A stretch of DNA of 64,000 nucleotides from Strix aluco (lineage: Eukaryota; Chordata; Aves; Strigiformes; Strigidae): the NCBI RefSeq assembly GCF_031877795.1, contig NC_133932.1, positions 20,710,180 to 20,774,179 on the forward strand, written 5' to 3'. Each line of letters opens with the position of its first letter. Within the stretch, counting starts at the first letter, position 1. Shown piece by piece: positions 22,301 to 33,529 of the stretch. The translations under genes and the position numbers were made by a program. The notes below the pieces were generated by a model. That model ran no database searches. It was not told the DNA's origin and saw nothing but the letters and a program-made list of their open reading frames with translations.

Positions 22301-25300
22301 ATCAGAAGGGAAAAAAGATTGATGTGAAGGCATATGCTTAGTAAGTTTAAAGACATTAAAATGCATCCCAAAGGCTGATTGTCAGAATTGCACTTCAGGT
22401 TGAGACCATTTCCCTGATGTAGCCCTGTTTGCAACATGTCTGTGGAGGACTTCTCCTAGATGACCAGCAAGAAGCCAAAGAGAATGATGTCTGCAAACCT
22501 TGTACAGGAGGAAGCTGTATAGCGAATGCCACTGGTTCTTACCACCAGTATTTTGTTCCATCCGTAGATAAAAGCCGTAACTGTTTTTTCCTTTCTGGAT
22601 CTCCATTAGTCGTGGTTTGAGGGGAAGCAATCTTAGGTTGGCACTCTCTTTGCTCAGTACCATCTTCTGGCTTGTGTAATAGTGGTCCGTTTCTTCATTT
22701 GAAAGTAGAAATATAACATGATTTTCAGACTTCTTTACCTGTGACAGTACACATACAGTCTCAGATGTCACCCCTTCAACAACATGTGGGAATTTTAGAT
22801 ACTTTGGTAACTGGTGTACTGGTACATAGTGGTGTATGGGTGTGCTGTTGGTGAATGAGCCATAAGGTGTAGGCTGTGCTACTGTAAGTTGATTTTTTTT
22901 TTTCTTCCAGTCAGAAATTTGGACCATGACAAGATCTTGGGCATGTAAGATCCAGCATATATATATGAGGAAATTTTTTGTATTTCATACTGTGTTCCTG
23001 ACCTCTAGGGAATTAGCTGCAGAGTGTCATGAGGGTGGCATACAGTGCTGATAGAATCCAGGGAGCCTCAGTAGATAGTGCTTGGCTTATCTAGATGTGG
23101 AACCCTACAATATGAACATATCATGCCATCTATACCACTATTCCAGAATACAATGACAAGAGTCAAGTTTCTGTCAATCTTGGTCCTCTTCCATCTCCCT
23201 GTATTCTTGTATTACTGATGCTGAGGTTTGGTTTTTTCGTGTGTCTGTTCAACCTCTCCAAGTCCATCCTTCCCTCATTCCTTTCTAGTTTAATGGGTGC
23301 CCTCTTTACTCATCTTAACCAATGTCACTCTGCTGATGATGTTATAACAGCTCAACACAACACGCGTGTTGCGCAGTTCCATAGTTAGTAGTGTGCGCTG
23401 AATCGTGATGCTGGAATGCCAGAGCGTGTACTGCCTGTCTCATGCTGCTCTGAAATCTCTTCAGCTCCAGCTGCATTTTAGCACTGACAGTGGAAAGCTG
23501 GAAGCCTCCTTAACAGTGTTCTTTGCAGCTGAGGCCAGGTAGTGAAATTACTTGTGCAGTAATTTTCAATAGTTTTGGACTTCTTAACAGGAGAAAGGAA
23601 TTACTGTCTAAAATCATGAATTTTCCTTGTTCCATGCTAACTGTGTCATCAGAGAGTTCCCCGTCTTCCTGCCCTGAAAACCACATTTGATGACTTGCCC
23701 TCTTACCATTAGGAGTATTTCCAGGACTTCTAGGAACAGAGCATGATTTATTTAAAAGGGTCCCTGGCAGCAGTATACTTCTGTTATTTAGAATTCTCTG
23801 GCTTGTCTTGGTGGCAGTGTTCATTTAGAGTCAGTTCAAGAGGCTGCTTGACAACAGAGCCAAAGCAGAGGGGTACTCTGCCATGTTAATGATACATGAA
23901 CAGTCGCTTCCAGCATTTACTGTGAAGCATTCAAATCAGCCAGACCTGACTCCTCAGTAACCCTGATAGCTTGAAAGTGGGCCAGAACAGAAGATGAATC
24001 AGTATACAAACAAATACCTTTTCCACCACTTCCTTGTGTGTGTCATTTTCCACGTTTTGTCCATTGATTTCAATCAGGCGATCGTTATTTTGGACACCAG
24101 CCTTTGCAGCTGCTCCTTGTGGTGAAAGCTCTACTATGAACAACCCCTTCTGTCCTAAAATAAATGAAAACTCATTACACAGGGTAAGTCACTGAAATAT
24201 GCCGGAATTTAATGGTTAAGGAACTCAGCACTGATGTCCTTAGAGACTCTTATGTGCAGATTACAGTGGCATCACAAACCTTCCACATAGACACACCTCT
24301 ATCTCTTATTCTGTCCTGGCAAAATCACTTCAGGGTGGGGGGAGGCATTTATTCACTATCTGCAGCTCAAACAATCTTTTATTTCTCTACCAAGAGTGAC
24401 AAAGGGCCTGATTCAGATAGCTGAAAGGGATTTGATTCCTGCCCCCTCCCCCTGTTTGAAGTGAGGAGCTGCTTTCATTCTTGTTTTATGCATTTCATAA
24501 TTTCCTGTGTTTGGAAGACTTCTATGTTTGGTCTTGCAGTTCTATTGCATTCCAAAATACTCTTCAGAGGTGATGCTTTCCAGAAGGCTTCCCTATGCTG
24601 TTGACTGGCCTTGGAAGAAAGGCATATGTGGAAGAGGTTCAAAATCCCTTGCTTTCTAAATGAAATAACTTACAGATCAGAAAAGTGTTTATTACAGCTG
24701 TCCAGAACCTTGTGTGCTGATTCCTGAGGTGATTTGGAGAAATGGAACAGGACTTAAGGTAGCATCTTGAATGTATATCTGGTATTTGAGCAGGGACTGC
24801 AAATTTGGTTTTGGTAAGTGGGCTTAAATAACAAGCAGAAAATAGCCTATTCTTTTTATCTCTTTTTCATCTTTTCTCCACCATATAAGAAATGTGGTCC
24901 TTAGAAAACCATGCATTGCATATGCTGTACAGAAATGGACTAGAGATCGAGCTGAACTTACCTTGCTGCTTCTTACTTTCTTTCTGTTAAAAAGAGCAGT
25001 TTGTGTGTCCTCATTACTCCCATCTATAAACTGTGGTTGCCTCTATCCCTGCTGCCATATATATATACACACATATATACACACACACATATATGTATAT
25101 ACACATATATACACACACCATCTCTTCTCCTCACGCTCTTACCTTCCGTGGTTTTCAGAGAGAAGCCATAGCCTTTCTCCTCCTTCACTAGGTAGCAGAG
25201 CCGGGGTTGTGGAACTGCAGTGATTGCTCCATTGGCCGTGGGAGACAGAGACTGCTGCTCCTGCTGCTGTCCTGTTGACACCTTTTGACCCAGCTCTTCC

Positions 25301-25910
25301 AAGTTCACTCCCTCCTTTTCTGCCTTTTGATAGGATGCGTCATCCAGAACAAGAAGTACAACAGAATTCCCGCTGTTTTTGACAATCTCTACCACCTGTA
25401 GTGGACAAGGTGAAATGACAAGCAGGTGCTAGAGTGATTGACCTAAAAGCTCTCCCCAGGGAAGAGTTGCACTGTCTCCTGTTTTTGTTGTCTCTGCTTA
25501 TGCACTATGGAGGCACCTCAAAGACATTCCATGCCATGGTGGGTAATGAATGATGCAGGGAGATACTCAGAGCAGTTGATTCAGCTCTTGGATTTTCTAG
25601 ACAAAGCTGCCATAAAAACTGGAAGAGAAAGCTTCACATAGTGGCAGTGGGTCTGGGTAATGGTGGAGTGGTAGGGACCTCAGACTAAACAGAGATGTAC
25701 CTGTGCGTGTTCCTCCTTGTCTACAAACACACCATTAACCCTGAGGACTCTGTCTCCATCCTTCAAGCCAGCCTTTTCAGCTGGACTGTTCTTTTCCACA
25801 TTCCGGATGAGGTGCCCTGCTGTGTCTTTCTCAATACGCAGGTAGAATCCATAGCTCTTTTGGGGCTTTTTGGTCACTTTGCATTCTCGGGGCTGGAGAA
25901 CAGAAGTCAT
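19232..25910 (-). CDS. PDZK1: PDZK1 (NHERF3), four-PDZ scaffold protein, complete CDS in 8 coding exons
   Basis: PDZK1 is a cytoplasmic scaffold under the apical membrane of kidney, gut and liver epithelia. Its PDZ domains bind the C-termini of transporters and receptors such as SLC transporters and SR-BI. Eight exons join in phase to 521 residues (human 519). Four PDZ domains lie at about 9-90, 133-214, 241-322 and 367-448. Their carboxylate-binding loops read [21 protein letters not shown] and GFGFSLN. Each domain is split by an intron at a similar point. The start ATG (25908-25910) opens [11 protein letters not shown], matching human MTSTFNPRECK. The C-terminus is a Ser-rich tail ending NNDDTKF, still a class I PDZ ligand by form. 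Any 5' UTR exon lies upstream (above 25912) and was not found. Confidence 0.97.
20302..20601 (-). CDS. PDZK1: PDZK1 coding exon, residues 397-496 (PDZ4 and tail)
   Basis: Acceptor cctttgcag and donor gtgagt; 100 codons in phase 0. It encodes [20 protein letters not shown] through [20 protein letters not shown], then a Pro/Glu-rich tail that diverges from mammals. Reading through the donor would stop after nine codons, a possible intron-retention end. Confidence 0.95.
21395..21589 (-). CDS. PDZK1: PDZK1 coding exon, residues 332-396 (linker, start of PDZ4)
   Basis: Acceptor cttttctcag and donor gtacta; 65 codons in phase 0. The linker [10 protein letters not shown] corresponds to human AHFSPFLYYQ. 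It is followed by [20 protein letters not shown] and KPGLFINE. Confidence 0.94.
22099..22295 (-). CDS. PDZK1: PDZK1 coding exon, residues 266-331 (PDZ3)
   Basis: Acceptor tgatcttag and donor gtaaga, phase 1 to phase 0. It encodes [20 protein letters not shown], then [20 protein letters not shown] and [16 protein letters not shown]. Confidence 0.96.
22543..22738 (-). CDS. PDZK1: PDZK1 coding exon, residues 201-266 (end of PDZ2, start of PDZ3)
   Basis: Acceptor tactgtcacag and donor gtaaga, phase 0 to phase 1. It encodes [20 protein letters not shown], a linker, then [20 protein letters not shown]. The frame stays open for 63 codons into the upstream intron, which is not part of the gene model. 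Confidence 0.95.
24018..24154 (-). CDS. PDZK1: PDZK1 coding exon, residues 155-200 (PDZ2)
   Basis: Acceptor tattttag and donor gtattt, phase 1 to phase 0. It encodes [20 protein letters not shown] and then [13 protein letters not shown] through KEVVEK, the core of PDZ2. Confidence 0.95.
25056..25119. repeat. Mixed AT/CA dinucleotide microsatellite
   Basis: Runs of ATAT and ACAC alternate for about 60 bases, starting about 23 bases inside the PDZK1 intron after the donor at 25142. Confidence 0.9.
25143..25395 (-). CDS. PDZK1: PDZK1 coding exon, residues 71-155 (end of PDZ1, linker, start of PDZ2)
   Basis: Acceptor ccactacag and donor gtaaga, phase 0 in and phase 1 out. It encodes [20 protein letters not shown], a Gln-rich linker (QQQEQQ) and then [21 protein letters not shown] mixed dinucleotide repeat begins about 23 bases past the donor. 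Confidence 0.95.
25701..25910 (-). CDS. PDZK1: PDZK1 first coding exon, residues 1-70 (PDZ1, first part)
   Basis: ATG at 25908-25910 lies two bases inside the exon, after acceptor ttggtag. Donor gtacat, phase 0 out. It encodes [11 protein letters not shown], the loop [20 protein letters not shown] and then [19 protein letters not shown]. Confidence 0.95.
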
Positions 25911-26302
25911 CTCTACCAAACAGGATGGAAAAGATATGTGTGAGTAAAAACAGAAATCTTACCTAGATATGTTTTCTCTAAATACGTGTTGAGACAGTTT
26001 GCTTCATAATTCTTGGGTTTTTGTTTCCCAGGAAATCCAGCTGTGCAAAGCTGAAACCAGTTAACAAGGCTAGGGAGAAGAAACCAATCCCTTTTCCCTC
26101 TTCCCTCCTCGCTTTTCTTGTCTCCCTATCTCAAATGAAGTTAAGCAAGATGCAGAACTGGAGGAAAGAAGTTGTGTGCCCGTGATAACATAGCGAAAAT
26201 TGAGGTGAGGATTTAATATCAGAATTAAGTCTTACAGAGGAAAAATAATGTCAGCACAAAAATACTGGAACACTACGGGAAAGTTACGTGACAAAATGGG
26301 GT

Positions 26303-26752
26303 TTCACAGAATTGCAGAATGGTTAAGGTTGGAAGGGACCTTTGGAGGACATGTGGTCCAACCTCCCAGCTCAGGCAGGGCCACCTAGAGCCAGTTCCTC
26401 AGGACCAAGTCCAGACAACTTCTGAGTATCTCCAAGGAGGGAGGCTCCGTTACCTCTCTGGGCAACCTATGCCAGTGCTCAGTCACCCTCATGGTAAAAA
26501 AAGTGTCCTTACATACAGATGGAGCTTCCTGTGTTTCAGTTTGTGCCCATTTCCTCTTACCCTGTCACTGGGTACTACTGAAAAGAGCCTAGCTCCATCT
26601 TCTTTGCACCCTCCCTTCAAATATTTTTATGCATTGGTAATTTTCCCCTGAGCCTTCACTTCTCCAGGCTGAACCATCCCAGCTTTCAGCCTTTGAATAT
26701 CTCTAAGGATGGAGACTCTACAACTTCTCTGGGCAACCTGTGCAGATGCACG
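26303..26752 (-). repeat. CR1 3' end, reverse orientation, with a second partial copy
   Basis: The plus strand opens with the reverse complement of a CR1 3' end (cagaattgcagaatggttaa, then ggttggaagggacc) and continues through the CR1 C-terminal region on the minus strand to about 26690. A second piece repeating the 'ctctaaggatggagactc...ctctgggcaacctgtgc' text follows to about 26752. Confidence 0.85.
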
Positions 26753-27689
26753 AGCAGGTGGGATCAAGGAAGGATCTTGTCCCAGCCAGGCTTTTCTGTT
26801 CTTAGTTATTTTAACTAAACAAAATTAAGTTTCAGGACATTGTAACTGGAGTGTTACTGTTAATGAGTGCAGGATTTGCATTGGAGGGTGGAAAGCAAGG
26901 ACTATAAAGGAATGAGGAAGACCCTTGTCTCCACTTACAAAGCTTTTTTCTTCTAGCTGGGTTTGATACCTCTGTGTTTCAGTTTTCACACAGAATAGTG
27001 CACTTGCTTTACTTCTGTGTCCTTTAGAAGTTACTGGTAGAGTCAAAGGTCTTGGAGCTGTCCATGTTTTCCTCTGCCTCTGAATCCTAATTAAACACTT
27101 TTTGATTCTGTTATGACTAACAGAGCTATTTCACTTTAGTATATCATTATATATGTGAGACTTGGCTAAGCTATGAATGCAGGTATTGTGAGGTCTAACA
27201 AAAGTGTGGAGTATTCAGGCAGACACCTACTGACAATGTGAATGTGCCTTCGGGTAATCACTTGCAGGAGAGGTAATTTAATACTGCCTGATCTGTATGG
27301 AACAAAACAGAGGAGTTGAGACAGTATCCTTATCTTGCAATTCTCACAAGAATCCTGAAATCACCATAAAGCCTCAATTTGCTGCCTAACTAAAACTTTA
27401 TCTCCAATCCTGGTGACTTTAACAATGACATGAGATGTAATCAATATAAAAACGTGATGTTGTGTGAGAAAGGAAAGAAATCAAATTTGGTTTAGAAATG
27501 ACAGGCTGCTGAAGTAACTGCAGTAGTTTGATTCAAATGATTTCTCAATGAATTTGTGACGATTGGAGCAGAATTTCCAGTCAGTGTCTCCAGGGTGCTG
27601 TGTTACTTCCCCAGAGAATTTGAGGCCAGCTGGTTAAAAAGTATAATTGATGTTGAGGATTGCTACCAGATTGCTATTAGACAGTGACT

Positions 27690-28970
27690 TTTGTCCTCTA
27701 GAGGTTTTGAAGCGAATCCTTCTAGAAGCTGTGTCAAGGGACATATGCCAAGGACAGGAAGGTGTTTGGGATCAGACAGTATGGATTTACTGATTTTTGT
27801 GATACCTGATGAACCTGATAACTTTACAGGATGAGTGGACTGTCTCTGTGACAAGTAGAGAGCAGTAGATGCTGTTCACCTCAACTTTTGCAATGACTTT
27901 GATACAGCCTCTAGTACAATCAGAGTAGCCAATTTGGTGATGTATGTACTGGATAAGCAGACTCCTAGATGATGCAGAAAATTGTCTGGGCCACTAGGTT
28001 CAGAGGGGTTTGATCAGTGGTATACAATCCAGCTGTTGGCTGGTTATTAGTGACGTTCTTTAGAGTTGGTACTGGGGCTGATACCATTTAACATCTTTAT
28101 GATTTGGACAGTGAGACAGAATACATCCTCAACAAGCTGATCGATGATACCCAACTGAGGGAGAGCAGTCAATAGGCTGGAGGTTAGGGCTGCTATTTAG
28201 AGGGACCTCAGCAGGCTGGAGAAATGGGCTGACAGGAACCTTATGAAGATCAGTGAAGAAAAGTGAAAAAAAAAAAAATCTTAATCTAGACCACGAACAA
28301 CAGTACAGGCTGACTGCTGCCTGGCCAGAAGGCAGCGTTGCTGGAAGCACTTAAGTGGCCAAGTTGAATGTGAGTCAGTGGGGTATCTTTGCAGTGAAGA
28401 AGGTCAACTCTATACTGGGTGACATCAGAATGTAGCCAGCAGGTCAGTGGAAGGGATTGTTTCCCTCTCTTTGACACTTGTGAGACCACATGTGAGTACT
28501 GTCTCCAGTTTTGAGCTCCCCAAGTAATTGACATGTTAGAGCTAGTCCACTGAGGTGATTTAGGTTTTGGAGCATATGATGTTTAAGGAGGCTGGGAGAT
28601 CTGGGTTAGTTCAGTCTTGGGAAAAGAAAATGAAGGGCAGATCTTACTGACATCTTCAACTGCCTAACTGGAGTGTGTAGAGAACACAGAGCCAGACTCT
28701 TCTTGGAAGTTAACAGTGGTAGGATGAGAGGCAACAGACACAGGCTGCAGCAAGTGGAATTCCAATTAGCCATAAGGACAGCTTTTCATCTTGGGGGCTG
28801 TCAGACACCAGAACAGGTGCCCAGAGAGGCTGTGAAACCTCCATCCTTAGAGATACTGAGCTGGATGGGGCCCTGAGCAACCCGATCTAAGTTGGCCCTG
28901 TTTTGTATGGAGCATTGGACCAGATGACCTCCAGAAGTCCCTTCCAACCTAAACTATGATTTTATGATGT
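27690..28970 (+). repeat. Old CR1 element with decayed reverse-transcriptase region
   Basis: From about 27690 the text follows CR1 ORF2: the 'cagtatggatttac' QHGF-type block, the 'aacttttgcaatgactttgatac' block corresponding to DFSKAFDT, then 'gatgatacccaactgag' for the ADDTKL block. It ends with 'cttccaacctaaactatgat' at about 28970. Many frameshifts and stops show it is ancient and inactive. Confidence 0.8.
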
Positions 28971-30470
28971 AACGGAACTCGGGTTTGGGTGATGCATATC
29001 ATTAGCAGGAATACTACCTACTGAAAGTAAGCAATAGTTGTGACCAGGAAAAAACTCCAAAGAGAGTTGTCTTAGGAACTCCTGCCAAAGATCCATGATG
29101 ATAGAGGAACCAAGATGAATGAAGACAACTTTCCCCAGTTGGAAAATCTGGGTAATTAACAAACTTGATTTGTATTTTACTGGAAAGATTGTTTTTCTGC
29201 CTCTACTGACAGAAGTCTGTCAAAACACCAAAGCTGTGTTGCAGAGATTAGCCATTAATCACAGCCTAATAAATACTAAGAAAATTCATCTGTTTGCATG
29301 TAAAGATTTCTTTGCAACTCTGTGGTTTTTCTTCTCTTTATATCACCTGTGTGACTAATGTATGTGGGAACTGACCTTACTTTCTTTTCCTTTTTTTAGA
29401 AGTAGCTGGCAGTCAAATCCTTCCACGATAGCAGCCTACTGCAGAGCCACCTCTGTGGCTACCCATGCTACACACTGTTTGCTGTTGAAGCTGAAAGTGC
29501 ATTGTTGAGCTTAGCTGGGCAGCATATAGAACAGTATGAATGTGTGATGGGGGTTTGGCACAGAGGTCACTGAAGCTGGAGAATATGGGGAATTTCAGCG
29601 TGGAGGGGTAGGAAGCCTGCAGATCATGATTCACTTGTTCCCCTTGGTCAGGTGCCTTGTGCTTTTTCTGAGTCTCTGTGTAGTTGCACTGGGACTAACT
29701 CTGTATAGAGATGGACTGCCCTATTATTTGGACATTGTTTGGAACACATCAGACTGTATTGATCGCAACTACAACTCAAAGCAGCTTTTCTTGACAAACA
29801 CTGGGAATCTGCTAATTCCTGAAGTTAACATGCAAAAACAGTGGTACACAAAGCTAAAGAAACAGTAGGCTTTTATGGGAAAGATTATTTCTTCATATTT
29901 AGAAATGGACGAAAGGTTACAGTGCACTGCGTACTACTCCTTTTAATCCATGAAATCTTTACATGCAAAATTATTGGGATTGTAAAAAGGAATTTTCTAA
30001 GGGAAGAGAGATTAGCAAAAAAGGCATTTCTTACCTGTATGTGTGGAGCAGCCTTCACAGGAATTCTCTTTTGCTGTCCCTCCTGTGGCTGTACCTATAA
30101 GTAAGGCTGAACTTTGATTGGGCAAAGGTTGATTTAAAAGATGATTTATTTAACCAAGTTTCACTGAATATGTTCAACACCTTGATAGGCTGCCTTGTCC
30201 TTGCCTGCAGAAGTGCTAATCACATGCATTTCTCAGCAGCTTTGAATTTTGTTCTACTGATAACTGTACTCAAAAACTCAGTCAAGGAGGTCATCCGAGA
30301 CAAGCCTGATCTTTGCTCTGGGCAAGAGCCTTCTCCTGCTATAAGAAATGTCTTAAAGGGAGCAGGTTTGGGTTGTGGTGGATTGACCTGGTCCAGCAGC
30401 ATTTGACTGCAGATCAAGAAGTTACCAATTCAAATCTGTGTGCCCCATGTTGGATGCCAATAAAAAGGAC

Positions 30471-30610
30471 TGTGATGGGTTAACCTTGGCCCGCAGCCAG
30501 ATGCCCACCAAGCTGCTTTCACTCCCCACCTCTACAGGACAGGGGAGAAGATAGGATAAAAAAGCTTGAAGAATTCAAGGAGAGTAACTGGGAGAGATAC
30601 AATGAAAAAA
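30471..30610 (+). repeat. Avian ERV LTR-like fragment
   Basis: The text 'tgatgggttaaccttggccc...gccagatgcccaccaagctgctttcactcccc' is related to the fragment at 62465 and has the look of the start of an avian ERV LTR. A 'gttggatgccaataaa' string just before it resembles a primer-binding-site region. It is too short to assign to a family. Confidence 0.5.
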
Positions 30611-30734
30611 TGGGCTTGTGATTGAGTGGTAGCCCTGACTGCTGAGGCCATCACACATGTGAAATATGCACTGCAATCAAGTGGCCCATGTGAGTAAAAT
30701 CTCCTTGGAATAGTGGGAGGGAGGTGGCTGGGAT

Positions 30735-31420
30735 ATCAATATGGTGAGGTCTGGCAAATTGGCTGCACTAGACCACTGCTCTGAACCTGCCAAGGCAAGT
30801 GCTATTTGTTTACCATTGTGGAAGCGTCTGCTGGGTGACTGGAGACATACCCTGTAAACCATGCCATTGCTTGAAATGCCATCCTGAGCCTTGAAAATCA
30901 TGTTCTGTGTCATGGTAGCCCAGAAGGAGTCGAGTCATACAGTGCAACTCATTACTGAAATAACCTCGTGTAGTCCTGGGCCAAGGAACATGGCATTGGT
31001 TTGGTATATCATCTACCATATCACCCACGAACCTCGGAAAAGATTGAATGATACAATGGACTGTTAAAGACTATGCTGAGAGCATAGGGCACTGCGGAAT
31101 GGGACGTAAATTTAGCAGAAGCCACTTAACACCAAATGATATCACTGCCCAGGTTTTGCCCAAGCAAAGCTCCTACATACTGTGGGAGGAGATGAGGTCC
31201 CCTTAGTACATATAAGTAAGTGGCTGGGAAAGGCAGTGTGGGTTGCTCTCCCTTGGGAAAAGGAAAGCCCATTTGTTGGCTTGTCTTTGCTCAAGGACCC
31301 AGGTACACTTAGTGGGTAGTGTAGAAGGAAGTGGAAATCTGGTATGTACCTCAAGGAGATTTATCTCTGGGGGAAAATAATGCATGATTTAACTTGTATG
31401 ATATAGGAAGTAATATAGCA
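30735..31420 (+). pseudogene. ERVL-type integrase remnant (pol 3' part), broken
   Basis: In shifting plus-strand frames I read decayed integrase pieces: a WQI-start block, a WAKEHGI block followed by a YH-P-YH motif, a NG-LLK-like helix and a C-terminal region before the LTR. The order matches the end of ERVL pol. The frame is broken by several stop codons and shifts, and the first catalytic Asp position reads Gly, so it cannot be functional. It belongs with the LTR at about 31886-32405. Confidence 0.75.
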
Positions 31421-31885
31421 GGAATCACCTGAAGCAACAGAGCATGAGCCTCACAAGGAACCATGTGAATGCAGCGCTGACCCAGCCCGAGTGGTCTTGG
31501 TGCTCAACAATCCGATATACTGCTTTTCCTGTCCTGAGTGATCTTCTTGACATATAGGACCAAAGTCATTGACTGTTCCTATGGACATTTGGGGGAGGGG
31601 AAGCATGGAATGGGGGGATAATATCTGCATATATGTCAAAGGACAAGGTATAGTGGTTAATGAGGATGTATAAACCTGACTATCGGATGTAAAGATGGTT
31701 TAAGTATGTAGTATAAGTTGTAAGAGTTGGTAAGAAGGAATTTCAGGAATGAGAAATAGAATGAAAGGGTTTGAGCAGAGTATAGAAATTAAACAATGTC
31801 TGAATGGGACAGAGGATATTTAGGTGCATCAGAAAATGGGTGACCTAAGCGTGATGTGAAAGGTATGGAATAAGGGGCTGAGATT

Positions 31886-32405
31886 GTACTGGGTCTAGCT
31901 GAGATGGAGTTAGCTTTCTTCATGGCAGCCCACATTGTGCTGTGCTTTGCATTTTTTTGGTTGTTCTTGAGCAGTGGTTTTTTTCTCTCCAGGCTTTCTC
32001 TCCCCCATGCCCTCCCAAGTGAGTAGACTGCGGATGAGCAAGAGGCTGGGAGGGGACAGAGCTGAAACAGCTGACCCAAACTGACCAAAGTGATATTCCA
32101 TACCATTTGATGTTGTGCTCAGCATTAAAAGCTTGGTGAAAGGAGGAAGGGCAGATATTTGTGGTCTTCCCAAGAAACTGTTGTGCATGTTGAGGTGCTG
32201 CTTCCTATGAAGTAGCTAAAGATCTGCCTGCTGATGGGAAGTAGCTCTTTGCTTGTGTGCGCAGCTTTCATTTCCCTATCAAACTGTCGTTATCTCAATC
32301 CATGAGTCTTCCTGCCTTCCCTTTATTTTTTTCCCCATCCTGCAGGAGAGAACTGAGAGGGAGTCAGGGTGGGTGTTTGGCTGTTGGTTGGGGTCAACCC
32401 ACTGT
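31886..32405 (+). mobile_element. ERVL-type 3' LTR, decayed
   Basis: The order of words matches the avian ERVL LTR type: 'agctgagatggagttagctttcttcatg', 'gctgacccaaactgaccaaagtgatattccataccat', 'cagcattaaaagcttgg' as a TATA-like site, 'gatgggaagtagctctttgc', then 'ttggggtcaaccca' near the end. Family name from memory of the avian LTR type; exact ends are uncertain. Confidence 0.75.
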
Positions 32406-33529
32406 AAGAGCATATCTTATCCACTGGCCACAAGCATGTGCAGGATATGCTTATAGACACGAACTGAACTGATAGTGTTTCTAATGAGGGGGGAAGCCTC
32501 CAAAGTTGAGATCTTGGTATGCCATGATACTTAATGAATTGACCATGTGAACTTCCTGTTAAAAAATCTCATTCAGTTTTAGAAAGCTTTAAAATTACTT
32601 ATTTCCCTTATTAACCTGCTGTGGAATTGGATTATTAGAAATAATACCTGTGTTTTCTTTGGCTATCTGCTCCAACTGTTTAATTCAAAGGAAAGGTAAT
32701 AGAAATAAGCATAACCTAAATGTGCTGCAACAGAACAGTCATCAATGTTGTAAAAGCCTTACTGTAATCCACTTACTCTAAGTGGATTTGCAAGCCTGTT
32801 GTTCCTCTTTGTCTAATGTAGTCTAAATACTTAAGTAAGTGAGGCCCAATGTTGTAAGCACCAGAGAAGTCAGACCCTGCCCTGTCCTCTGCTTGCAATC
32901 TTTCAGACAAGACAAAGACTGGATGAGGAGGGACATAGAGAAGGGGAATCACAGTGGCTCATAGTTTTGCAGCTAAGCACAGTGCAGATGGGAACACATA
33001 CAAGGATCTCAGGTCAGCATACAAGGAAACAACTCAGCATTTGAAGCAAGATGTATTTTTTTATTGCAGTGCCACTGTGATAGTCGCTTGAGGTTGTTTT
33101 GGGTCCAGACAAGATTTTTCAAGAATAAGGTGCTACACTAATGTAAAATGTTAGAGAAACATAGAAACATTCTGTGTTTCTAGAAGGGAAAGTATGGTCA
33201 TGTTCCAAATGGGAAGGAGGTGGAAGCTGTGCAGCAGTTTCAAAAGGCTTTGAAAAGAAAGTTGAGGGAGAAAGGTCTAGCAGTCAGCGGACTATTTAAG
33301 CTTCTGGTGTGGTGAATTATGAAACATTAGTAAATACGAATGGTGAGGGGAAGGTTCTTTGAGTTGAGGCTGGTGGTTAGCCCTAGGGCCGTGACAGGAG
33401 GTTGAATGGGATGCTGATGTCTAGGTGCAAGGAGAATGTATCTCCGTGTGTGCTCAAGACCCTACATGTCTTAGAGCTGATCTTTGCATCTGTGGGGCTG
33501 AGGTGTAAATTGTATGAAGTTGTATAAAG

